From: Photobacterium sp. GB-56
Lineage (GTDB): Bacteria; Pseudomonadota; Gammaproteobacteria; Enterobacterales; Vibrionaceae
DNA length: 64,000 nucleotides
NCBI RefSeq assembly: GCF_003026105.1
Contig: NZ_PYNW01000007.1
Span: 62,001 to 126,000 of the forward strand
Reading direction: 5' to 3'
The notes under the pieces were generated by a model. That model was not told the origin of the DNA, searched no databases, and saw nothing but the letters and a program-made list of their open reading frames with translations. Shown in pieces: positions 1-6,821 of this stretch (positions are counted from its first letter, which is position 1; every line of letters starts with the position of its first letter). Both the position numbers and the translations under genes were made by a program.

Positions 1-42
1 AGTGCCATTAGGAGAGGCACTAACTTCTGATGAAGTCACCAT
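1..42 (-). CDS. Group II intron reverse transcriptase/maturase, N-terminus only
   Basis: The first 14 codons read MVTSSEVSASPNGT on the minus strand from an ATG at 42-40. A GGAGAA ribosome site lies just upstream, as in the complete copy, whose protein begins MMISKEISASPDS. The rest of the gene lies outside the window, so its integrity cannot be judged. Confidence 0.75.
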   Translation of the reverse strand, partial: MVTSSEVSASPNGT

Positions 43-626
43 TTGCGTTTCTCCTTGAATAAAGTTCTTCAAATCATCTTGCAACGGGAGACCAGTTAGA
101 AGTCAGCTCGCTTTCGCGCCAGATATAAACCTGTATCCACTTCATTACAAGGTGGCCTTTGCTTTTTCTAACCTCCTTTACCTGCACACCTATCGGCAAT
201 CTTCGCAGACTGCTTTCCCAATGGGAGATATACAGGCTTACCCTGTTCCGTATGTCGCGAAAAATATCAGGTTAGATGCCCACTATAGTGCGGAGAGTAC
301 ATCGATCACGAAAGAGTATTGTCCAACCTCTTTCCGACTCTCATTGCCATTTTGGCCACAGCGTATTAACCACTTCCGCTGCTTCATCGTATAACGCGCC
401 TTACGTGGATTCACTTACGTTCATCATACTGACACCCTAGCACTTACCCGATTTGTGGTTATCAGGAAGAACGTCCTCTCACGATTCAGTTCCCACTCGG
501 TCTAACAACCAAGTTTCGTTACATTGTCGGATTCGCTGCTTTATTCAGAATCCTAGGGTCATCTGGTGATACAGATGGTTCACTCTTATCGTGGTGAACA
601 ACGCTTCATACGACTTCAGGTCGCAC
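1..626 (-). mobile_element. Group II intron, 5' portion (cut by window start)
   Basis: This is the reverse complement of a sequence closely related to the complete intron at 56601-58756, collinear over the whole ribozyme domain I-IV region. The intron 5' end, GTGCGA, lies at 626 reading leftwards and matches the group II consensus GUGYG. The 5' exon ends CTAACTCGTTTCTGTCC (627 onwards on the plus strand). The predicted EBS1 (GGACAA, complement of 319-324) can pair with five of the last six exon bases (CTGTCC). The predicted EBS2 (complement of about 387-392) contains ACGA, which pairs with TCGT in the exon. Only the first codons of the encoded maturase fall inside the window. The intron sits inside repeat A copy 1. 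Confidence 0.9.
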
Positions 627-762
627 GGACAGAAACGAGTTAGTCAATTTGCCCTCTTTAAGCTGGTAGGTACTAGAAAAAGTATTGATAATTTTTTAAT
701 GAAGTAACTTTAGGGTATAAAAAGACCGCCACTATGGGCGGTCATTTAACAGTAATTCTATT
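627..762. repeat. Repeat A, copy 1 (contains a terminator-like stem)
   Basis: About 135 bp that align with 55198-55336 at roughly 75% identity by eye. The shared segment starts GGACA(A/G)AA and ends near a CTATT. It includes a GACCGCC/GGCGGTC stem (about 724-743) preceded by AAAAA and followed by TCATTT, which could terminate the minus-strand gene pair to its right. A shorter third copy (start of the unit only) lies at 2327-2370. The neighbouring group II intron is inserted exactly at the left end of this copy. Confidence 0.75.
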
Positions 763-828
763 AAAGAGATCTAATTCGTGGTGGCGAAAAGAATACTGTA
801 TTTATTCTTACAGTACTCATTGGTTATT

Positions 829-1275
829 TTAGTTCTTTGTATAGGTCTTATATACGCCCATATTAGTGTACTTCGTTTTGACTGAGTACCCTTCAGACAA
901 AAGTCGATCATTGATAATAAAATAGGTGAGGGCTGTAACAATAAAACTGACGATAAAGAAAAATAACATTATTCGGTTTTGTACTTTTATTTTTCTTTTT
1001 GACCATGAGTATTTTGTTGCCTTTCCTGTTTTTATTATAGTAAAAAACATAGACCACGCATGTATCACTAAACCAATAATCATGATGCCACCAAGTGCAT
1101 CTCCAATTGATAACTTAATGATAGGAGATAGGTTATAAGCAGAACTTAATGTATCTATCCATGAAGATAACAACCAACAAGACCCAGCAGTAAAAAAAAC
1201 ACAGATAAAGAAAAATTTTATCTTGGTTATTATCGATACCACTTCATCATTATGATTGCATTTTTCTAAGCGCAT
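829..1275 (-). CDS. Small integral membrane protein, candidate immunity protein
   Basis: 148 residues with about three hydrophobic segments: residues 19-37 (FFFICVFFTAGSCWLLSSW), about 54-75 (IKLSIGDALGGIMIIGLVIHAW) and about 102-120 (IMLFFFIVSFIVTALTYFI), the last followed by a polar tail. I do not recognise the family with certainty; it resembles small multi-pass proteins of the DUF1240 kind. It overlaps the end of the larger upstream gene by 26 bp, so the two are translationally linked. A small membrane protein directly behind a protein with a hydrophobic C-terminus fits an immunity partner for a membrane-active toxin. That role is inference from context only. Repeat A with its stem lies just downstream. 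Confidence 0.5.
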   Translation of the reverse strand: MRLEKCNHNDEVVSIITKIKFFFICVFFTAGSCWLLSSWIDTLSSAYNLSPIIKLSIGDALGGIMIIGLVIHAWSMFFTIIKTGKATKYSWSKRKIKVQNRIMLFFFIVSFIVTALTYFIINDRLLSEGYSVKTKYTNMGVYKTYTKN

Positions 1276-2326
1276 TAGTCAATTCTTCTGATACGTTTTT
1301 AACTTCAAAGAATCTATCAAGAATAAGACTTAGACCGATAGAAATTGCTGCAATTGCTACAATTGCAATTGCTCCACTGCCAACAGCAACAAACATTCCA
1401 ACAATAAATTCCGCTCCATAAAGTGCGATAGCAGTTTTAATGAAGTCAGTCCCTACATTTCCGAACCAATCATAAAAATCATAATCATCATTAAAAATTA
1501 GATCATTAGTATTTATAGCGGCTGAAATAATCATGGTCATAGTACCAGCTTTTAAACCCGCACTAATACGCTGCGTTGGCGCTATCCCTAATTGAACAAC
1601 TTTCGGATTATCTATCGCATAGGTCTTTTTTCCATTAACCTTGAAACGCATTCCTTTAATAAGAACATGCCGTAACATCTGCTGTCCATTATTTCGAGTG
1701 GCAATTGATACACGTGTTTTCCCTTTAATCACTGAATATCGCGCTGTCACACCAAAATCGCCAAAGGCTTGGGCTAACTTAACAGCCCCAAAACCAGTTG
1801 CTAAGTATTCGGCCCATGTTTTCGTTTTATCAATATCTTTCAGAATCAATGTTGATGGTATTTGACCTTTTTGATGATATCGATCATCAATCAAGTTTTT
1901 AATGGTATGGAATGAATCTTCTTCAGTGAGAAGCAACACAGCTTGATGATTCTTTTCTAATTCTTCTTGAAGTGTACATTGCCCAGTAAACACTTCATTC
2001 CCAGAGATATCATTCATTAGTTGTTCATGCTTGAGTGAACTTTTAGCATTGATTCGCTCAATTTCTTCAAGTGTTTTTTTCGCCCTAGCTTCTTTGGCTA
2101 GTTCAGATTGCTTAGCGCGTTCAGCCTGTTTTACTAAGCTGTCATGACGATTAAATTCTGTTGGCGGAGATAGCCATGTGAGGGAGTTAGCCATGTAAAT
2201 TGAGAAGTTTGTTGAATTTGAATCATTATAAAGAATAAAGTGGCTAGGCAATAATTTGCCCAAAATTTTAATGTTAGAAAGATTTGAGCTAATTAATGCA
2301 TGGTATAGCCATGATAACTTGCTCAT
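1250..2326 (-). CDS. Putative membrane-active effector/toxin with hydrophobic C-terminus
   Basis: 358 residues, not recognised with confidence. The N-terminal 50 residues are moderately hydrophobic. Residues about 65-100 are a charged, probably coiled-coil segment (KQAERAKQSELAKEARAKKTLEEIERI). The middle part is soluble and beta-rich. The end carries two strongly hydrophobic stretches (about residues 295-340, including AIALYGAEFIVGMFVAVGSG and AIAIVAIAAISIGLSLIL). A coiled coil followed by a C-terminal hydrophobic hairpin is a pore-former-like layout, and the overlapping downstream gene encodes a small membrane protein, as toxin/immunity pairs do. Delivery, for example by a type VI system, is speculation: no VgrG, PAAR or secretion signal is visible here. 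The start lies directly beside repeat A copy 2, so an N-terminal truncation is possible. Confidence 0.45.
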   Translation of the reverse strand: MSKLSWLYHALISSNLSNIKILGKLLPSHFILYNDSNSTNFSIYMANSLTWLSPPTEFNRHDSLVKQAERAKQSELAKEARAKKTLEEIERINAKSSLKHEQLMNDISGNEVFTGQCTLQEELEKNHQAVLLLTEEDSFHTIKNLIDDRYHQKGQIPSTLILKDIDKTKTWAEYLATGFGAVKLAQAFGDFGVTARYSVIKGKTRVSIATRNNGQQMLRHVLIKGMRFKVNGKKTYAIDNPKVVQLGIAPTQRISAGLKAGTMTMIISAAINTNDLIFNDDYDFYDWFGNVGTDFIKTAIALYGAEFIVGMFVAVGSGAIAIVAIAAISIGLSLILDRFFEVKNVSEELTNALRKMQS

Positions 2327-2370
2327 TTTTGGACAGAAACTGCTTAGGTGATTTGCTCTATTTAGGCTTA
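2327..2370. repeat. Repeat A, copy 2 (short)
   Basis: The first 40-odd bases of repeat A recur here (TTTTGGACAGAAACTGCTTA and onward to TATTTAGGCTTA). They match 55198-55241 closely, and the GGACAGAAAC start is identical to copy 1. The stem-loop half of the unit is absent. The copy lies 3' of the GNAT gene and directly 5' of the putative effector gene. Confidence 0.65.
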
Positions 2371-2436
2371 CATTTCACTTCGAATATGTGCCGCTGAGCG
2401 ACACATATCCTTCTCTTTTTCTTTACAGCTCAAAGC

Positions 2437-2952
2437 CTAAAGAAACTTTTCAATAAGGATTTCATCTACATACTCCCCACGAACTTTTGCATGTTTTTTT
2501 GCAGTACCAACAACTTCAAACCCTTGTTTAAGGTAAGCAGTTAAAGCTCGCTCATTATCGCTACGAACGTACGCGAATAGCTTTTCATAACCCTTTTGTT
2601 TTGCAACTTCGAAAGTCGAGTTAAAAAGCTGTTTAGAGATACCTTTACCACGAGCACTTTCACAAACAAAAGTACCAATAATGCCTACGTGATCAAAAGA
2701 TTTTGTATATTGTGCGAACGGCTCGATATTTTGAAATCCAATAACCTTTGAGTCACTCTCGGAAAAAGCAACTGTAAACACTCCATTCTCTGGGAAGTGA
2801 GTAATAAAATCTTTCTCTTCTTCAGGTGTAAAGGTCGTATCCAATACAGTGTATAAACCTTCAACAATGATTGGGTTGAGAACATTTGTGATCCCTTCAG
2901 CATCATCCAAAGTCACCTGACGTACAACTAATCCCATATAACTCAACTCCAT
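2437..2952 (-). CDS. GNAT family N-acetyltransferase
   Basis: 171 residues forming one GNAT acetyltransferase domain. The acetyl-CoA pyrophosphate-binding motif is visible as CESARGKGISKQLF (about residues 96-109). It is followed by LFAYVRSDNERALTAYLKQGFEVVGT, the typical beta5-alpha4-beta6 region with the N-x-x-A-x-x-x-Y-x-x-x-G-F pattern. Overall it resembles the phosphinothricin/amino-acid acetyltransferase (PAT/YncA) type, but the substrate cannot be read from sequence. A second Met at residue 6 (2937) is an alternative start. Single GNAT genes are frequent cargo of accessory loci, and this one is flanked by repeat A copy 2 (3' side) and repeat B (5' side). Confidence 0.85.
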   Translation of the reverse strand: MELSYMGLVVRQVTLDDAEGITNVLNPIIVEGLYTVLDTTFTPEEEKDFITHFPENGVFTVAFSESDSKVIGFQNIEPFAQYTKSFDHVGIIGTFVCESARGKGISKQLFNSTFEVAKQKGYEKLFAYVRSDNERALTAYLKQGFEVVGTAKKHAKVRGEYVDEILIEKFL

Positions 2953-3360
2953 ATTATAATTTGAGTTATTTTTTACATGAGCTCATAACTATCAGCAACA
3001 ATTAATTCCTTTTAAATATAAGCTCGATGTTATTTTCGGCTCATAACGCTTTTTGAAATTAAGAAATGCCTTTATTCAGTCTTATTAAAAACGAAATTCA
3101 ATAGATAAAATCAGCATAATTCGTTATATGAGATAAAAAATAAACAATAGAAACTAATCAAAAATCACGTTAATACAATATGAATGAGTAATAGTTCTAA
3201 CAAGAAATGGGGCACTTCTGATTTATGAAGTGCCAACGGTGCATTGTGATCACCAAGCGATTCTGTCGTCCCCTAACTACCAAGCGACTTTGCGCTTGCT
3301 TTATTACCGAGGGGAATTGACGGTCTCCACTTTACGTAATTCTTTGACTATCAATATGGG
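2953..3360. other. Intergenic region with repeat B and hairpins
   Basis: No gene seen. It holds the promoter side of the GNAT gene, repeat B copy 1 (3151-3213), an 8-bp hairpin GGCACTTC/GAAGTGCC (3211-3218 with 3227-3234) that begins at the repeat's edge, and a 6-bp hairpin CAAGCG/CGCTTG at 3281-3298. Neither hairpin has a U tract, so they are not ordinary terminators. Confidence 0.5.
3151..3213. repeat. Repeat B, copy 1
   Basis: A 63-bp sequence that aligns without gaps to 56538-56600, with about ten mismatches by eye (roughly 84% identity). Both begin AAACTAATC and end GGGGC, and both lie 5' of minus-strand cargo genes. In the right-hand copy a group II intron begins at the very next base. 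Confidence 0.8.
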
Positions 3361-3813
3361 CTAGTCAGAGGTGTGTTGGATGCTAAGCTTCGCGCCTGCC
3401 GTCATGATCCCATTGCTGTCGTTATTGTTATATAGCGCACAACTTTCCATTGATAAACAGCCACACTGAATACAACTGCCTAACTGAGTTTGAAGTTGTT
3501 TTAACTCATGCATTTTATCTTCAAGCTTTTGATGCCAAAGGGTTGAAAGTTGTTCCCATTGTTCTTTTTTCACATTTTCGTTTAAGGGAATATGCGCCAA
3601 GGCTTGCTTGATTTCTTGTAATGTTAAACCAACATTTTGCGCTGCTTTAATTACCGCTATACGGCGCAGAACAGAGCGCTTATAACGGCGCTGATTGCTC
3701 GCGGTTCTATAACTAAGAATGAGTTCTTTTTGTTCGTAAAAATGTAATGCCGAAACACTCACGCCTGCGCGTTTCGCAACTTGTCCTACACTCAATTCCA
3801 TTTGATTCTCCAC
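3361..3813 (-). CDS. soxR: Redox-sensitive transcriptional activator SoxR
   Basis: 150 residues, MerR family, the usual SoxR length. The N-terminal winged helix-turn-helix reads LSVGQVAKRAGVSVSALHFYEQKELI (residues 7-32), followed by the dimerisation helix. The [2Fe-2S] cluster ligands are Cys114, Cys117, Cys119 and Cys125 in LGSCIQCGCLSMESC, the C-x2-C-x-C-x5-C signature that separates SoxR from other MerR proteins. SoxR senses redox-cycling compounds or superoxide and activates promoters with an overlong 19-bp spacer. A near-perfect SoxR box occurs 4.7 kb away, in front of the VOC gene at 8558. The gene starts one base after the stop codon of a decayed LysR-type gene, which suggests a former operon. 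Confidence 0.95.
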   Translation of the reverse strand: MENQMELSVGQVAKRAGVSVSALHFYEQKELILSYRTASNQRRYKRSVLRRIAVIKAAQNVGLTLQEIKQALAHIPLNENVKKEQWEQLSTLWHQKLEDKMHELKQLQTQLGSCIQCGCLSMESCALYNNNDSNGIMTAGAKLSIQHTSD

Positions 3814-3814
3814 A

Positions 3815-4284
3815 TTACATCGTTATTTGTTCTTGCAGCCAGCTTTTAAAGGCTCGATATTTAGGCCGTGTTTCCATTCCTTTCATATAGGCAATATAGT
3901 AGCTTAAATCTGATGCTATCGCTGAAAAGGGGGTCACAAGTTGGCCTGTTGCTAATGGTTTTTTATTAACTGTTGGCGTCCAATAGTAATGCCTAATAAG
4001 TTTATTGCTGCTCTTATATACAAGTTACGGTGATTAAAGCGATAGGTTTTTCGGTAATAATCAATATCACTATTATTTACTGTTAGCTATGAGGGCCACG
4101 CTTTCGATTGTGTTCGATGTATAAATGTTGCAGCTTATAAGCCCGTTATATCTTTTTTAATTAATCTTAACTCTAAATATTTAATTCGATGGCTTACCGC
4201 ACTTTGAGATACAGTTAAATATGATGCCGCTTTGGTAAAACAGAGCTCTCTGGCAGCAATATTAACCACATGAATATTTGCCAT
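3815..4284 (-). pseudogene. Decayed LysR-family (GcvA-like) regulator
   Basis: Two separated remnants of one LysR-type regulator. The 5' remnant starts at ATG 4284 and encodes IHVVNIAARELCFTKAASYL and SQSAVSHRIKYLELRL, a typical LysR helix-turn-helix, before a stop near 4140. The 3' remnant (about 3973-3815) encodes KPLATGQLVTPFSAIASDLS and ends FKSWLQEQITM-stop, the usual GcvA-type C-terminus. About 470 bp remain of an expected 900 bp, so most of the effector domain is deleted and the frame is broken. The stop abuts soxR. Confidence 0.75.
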
Positions 4285-4337
4285 TTATTTATTGCTCAAT
4301 CGTGATAGTCGATGCTGGGATTGCACAACAGCGAGTA

Positions 4338-4532
4338 TTACCCCTTATTTTTTTTCTTGCTCTTTTCAGACAGATTCGTTGTCTTGTTTTTTATCTGATT
4401 GACACAACAGTTGCCAATCACGCCGTCTTTTTTCGCTTTAATAGAAAGTTGAATATATAAAAATATGATGAAAAACAGGAATAACACCAAAGAAATAACA
4501 ATATAGAGTGGAAGTAATTCATCGTTACTCAT
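4338..4532 (-). CDS. Small single-pass membrane protein
   Basis: 64 residues. After MSNDELLP comes one clear membrane span (about residues 9-29, LYIVISLVLFLFFIIFLYIQL). A lysine-rich cytoplasmic-type tail with a CC pair follows (GNCCVNQIKNK...KSKKKNKG). No family is recognised. The composition, with one hydrophobic helix and a basic tail, is typical of genuine small membrane proteins rather than chance frames. No strong Shine-Dalgarno is visible; GAGGTAAAGC lies 3-12 bases upstream of the start. Confidence 0.5.
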   Translation of the reverse strand: MSNDELLPLYIVISLVLFLFFIIFLYIQLSIKAKKDGVIGNCCVNQIKNKTTNLSEKSKKKNKG

Positions 4533-4867
4533 TGCTTTACCTCATTAAATTAAAGTGAATATCATTTAATATAATAGATAAATATAATAATGTTAGTTTA
4601 TATTTACTGTAAAAGTGCAAACATAAAAATTAATTTTTTTAAATAGCTTTAGCTTTCATTATTAATAGGCTTGATGCCTAAACCGTCAAAATATGAAAAA
4701 TATAGATGAGCATTGTGCTATCGCAACTTATTTTAAGAAATGAAGTTATAAACTCGTACTACGGAAATATTGACTTTATCTAAGTAAATATCAAATAAGA
4801 GTGAATGGCGTTAATCGAGGGTATTTCTTATGTTTTGATTGTTTCTCGTCAGAACCATGTTGACAAG
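4533..4867. other. AT-rich intergenic region
   Basis: About 335 bp, strongly AT-rich, with no coding potential and no clear repeat. It lies between the divergent control region of the small membrane protein and the terminator of the EEP lipoprotein gene. Confidence 0.4.
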
Positions 4868-4894
4868 AAAAGCCGATCTTACGATCGGCTTTTT
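4868..4894. terminator. Intrinsic terminator of the EEP lipoprotein gene
   Basis: A perfect AAGCCGATC/GATCGGCTT stem with a TTAC loop, flanked by A's on the left and T's on the right. It works in principle in both directions and lies 15 bp after the stop codon of the minus-strand gene. Confidence 0.85.
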
Positions 4895-4908
4895 AAATAA
4901 AGGGCGAA

Positions 4909-6288
4909 TCAGTTAAAGCTTGCCTTTAGCCACACCATACGGTGGTCGGAAGAAATATCTTTGCCTTTTCCTTTACCAATGCGTTCATCGTTCATCAGTA
5001 AGTATCCAGCTTCATTCGGTGCTGGCCAGTAAACACCAGAATCAACAATGTTTAGATTACTTGATGGGATAGCGTGATCCACTTGTAAACCAAACGTACT
5101 GGTTATGCGCTCTGGGTGTGGGTTATCTTGGCGACATTCACCACTTGGGAAGCAGTATTCAGCACCAAAGCTTGTCGGAACGTAAGCGCCATTAGTGGCT
5201 TCTTGATTCACACGCTGGTGCTTTAATAGGGTATCAATGGTTTCGATAAAACCGTCACCCGCTTCAGGATCGGCATTAAGATCACCCACAATAACAAACT
5301 TGGCATTATCAGATAAACCGCCTTTTGTGCCTTTGTCATCATAAATAAACTCTGCACCATCAATGTAATCTGTCCAGAACTGAATTTCATCGCGGTTTTT
5401 TTGTTTATTGTTTTCAGTCACTGTGTCAAATACCGGTGGCGTTGGGTGCGACATTAAAATATGTACCACTTGTTCGCCTGATGCAGTTGGGATTATGACG
5501 GGTGCATCAACATGGTTTTTCGATGATAAACGGACTTGATTCCATTCAGCATCGGTGTACCAACTATCACCACAACGCATACCTGCAGGAATTTTATTTT
5601 TGTCATCGTTGCAGTTAGTAATGGTTGGGTTCGTTGCTGTTGGTAAGTCTTTCCACTTAAAGGTTTGGAATGTACGGGTATTCGCATCATCAATTTTAAA
5701 TTGAGACATTAGCGCAAATGCATACTGCCCGTGGTATTGACCAAAGCCCCACGCATCATTTGGACCGCTATTTACTTTACCGTCGTTATTAAGATCTAAG
5801 CCGCTCATTAAACCCGTGTTCGTGGCATAACTTTGGCTAAACGGGTAGTGAATGGGAGATAACGTATCACCACCATCAATGCTATTTAGGCTTTGTCCTA
5901 CCGCTAAGTAGTTAGCTTGGAATCCATTTAAAGCGGTAAGATCATCGCCTGTACCGTCGTTATTGTATTCAGCCAGTAAAATAATATCAGGACGTTGGCT
6001 TTGAATAATGGCTGCAACGTTTCTGATTTGAATGATCTTTAGTGCTTTCGCTTTGTCGTCTTCACTTAGCGTATTTGCATTAAACCCATCGACTAATGTT
6101 TGTTGCTCCGAAGGCGTGGTTAGCATTTCATCGACCAGTTGTTCAAACGTAAAACGGTCGAATGATAAGTTGAATGTAGCAATAGAAACGTTGTTAACAG
6201 GGATAACATCATCATTGCTCTCAAATACACAGCCTGTAAGAAGAGCAGATGAAATAGCAACAGCAGCAAGAGTCTTAATTAGTTTCAT
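4909..6288 (-). CDS. Endonuclease/exonuclease/phosphatase-fold lipoprotein
   Basis: 459 residues. A lipoprotein signal peptide is present (KLIKTLAAVAISSALLTGC, lipobox LLTG-Cys20). The mature part matches the EEP (DNase I-like) superfamily. It has the opening strand VSIATFNLSFDRF, the RPDIILLAEYNNDG metal-binding Glu region, a SHPTPP strand, the FVIVGDLNADPEAGDG motif (D-x-N) and the closing DHAIPSS...SSDHRMVWL His motif. Proteins of this layout are extracytoplasmic nucleases or phosphodiesterases. The lipid anchor suggests a role at the envelope, such as use of extracellular DNA or phosphate, though the substrate is not shown by sequence. It is monocistronic, followed by a strong terminator. 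Confidence 0.85.
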   Translation of the reverse strand: MKLIKTLAAVAISSALLTGCVFESNDDVIPVNNVSIATFNLSFDRFTFEQLVDEMLTTPSEQQTLVDGFNANTLSEDDKAKALKIIQIRNVAAIIQSQRPDIILLAEYNNDGTGDDLTALNGFQANYLAVGQSLNSIDGGDTLSPIHYPFSQSYATNTGLMSGLDLNNDGKVNSGPNDAWGFGQYHGQYAFALMSQFKIDDANTRTFQTFKWKDLPTATNPTITNCNDDKNKIPAGMRCGDSWYTDAEWNQVRLSSKNHVDAPVIIPTASGEQVVHILMSHPTPPVFDTVTENNKQKNRDEIQFWTDYIDGAEFIYDDKGTKGGLSDNAKFVIVGDLNADPEAGDGFIETIDTLLKHQRVNQEATNGAYVPTSFGAEYCFPSGECRQDNPHPERITSTFGLQVDHAIPSSNLNIVDSGVYWPAPNEAGYLLMNDERIGKGKGKDISSDHRMVWLKASFN

Positions 6289-6516
6289 TCAATAATCCAT
6301 ATTGTTGAAAGGAATTTAGGCGGTAAAGCGTCGAGCAGCATAGTACCTATTTAGTGATAAATAAGTGTGACAAGGGCACGATACTATGTAACTAATAGTG
6401 ATGATTTGCTTTGTTTTTTCTTAAATTATGCTCGATATCTCAAAAATGTTGTGAGGGGGGATAGTATGTGCGTCTTCGAATACTTAAAGAGATAAATATT
6501 TTGTGTCGTTTAAAAC

Positions 6517-6546
6517 CGGAACAGTCTCTTTTTTTGTTCCGTTTTT
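6517..6546 (+). terminator. Terminator-like hairpin in the leader of the 68-residue gene
   Basis: CGGAACA/TGTTCCG stem (6517-6523 with 6535-6541) followed by TTTTT on the plus strand. It lies 50 bp before the start of a plus-strand gene, with no plus-strand gene upstream. It is therefore either an attenuator in the leader or the 3' end of a small RNA. Confidence 0.55.
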
Positions 6547-6557
6547 AAATGGCGTAA

Positions 6558-6592
6558 AGCTCCTAAAATAAAATCATCAAATAACAGGAGCT
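6558..6592 (+). promoter_or_regulatory. Hairpin masking the Shine-Dalgarno of the 68-residue gene
   Basis: AGCTCCT (6558-6564) is perfectly complementary to AGGAGCT (6586-6592). The second arm contains the AGGAG ribosome site located 7 nt before the ATG at 6598. Folding would hide the ribosome site, so translation may be regulated by RNA structure. Confidence 0.5.
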
Positions 6593-6597
6593 AAATC

Positions 6598-6804
6598 ATG
6601 AAATTTTATAACCAAATTAAAGAAATTATTAACTCATCAAAACGTCACGATAAAAAAACAGGATGGCTTGCTCGTTTGATATATATTAGTCCTGCACAGC
6701 GATTAGAAAGGCTGAACACTATTTTTGGCTCAGATCAGTTTTCTAAAGCCAGACCATTAACGCTTAGCCAGCAAAAGAAGTTTAATGATAATTATCTAAA
6801 GTAA
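6598..6804 (+). CDS. Small conserved-looking protein of unknown function
   Basis: 68 residues, basic, without a signal peptide or membrane span (MKFYNQIKEIINSSKRHDKK...QQKKFNDNYLK). No family is recognised. It has an excellent Shine-Dalgarno (AGGAG) at the right distance. It ends 17 bp before the SgrR-like gene, so the two are very likely one transcription unit. In enterobacteria SgrR sits beside the sgrS/sgrT stress locus, where a small protein is also encoded. This protein does not look like SgrT (43 residues in E. coli), so functional similarity is only a thought. Its leader carries two possible regulatory hairpins. Confidence 0.65.
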   Translation: MKFYNQIKEIINSSKRHDKKTGWLARLIYISPAQRLERLNTIFGSDQFSKARPLTLSQQKKFNDNYLK

Positions 6805-6821
6805 TGTAAGGATCTCTCTGT

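Noticed and set aside
152..394. 80-codon open frame on the plus strand
   Set aside because: It lies antisense inside the ribozyme part of the left group II intron; no protein is expected there.
4278..4460. 60-codon plus-strand frame
   Set aside because: Antisense to the small membrane protein and the decayed LysR gene, without domain or ribosome site.
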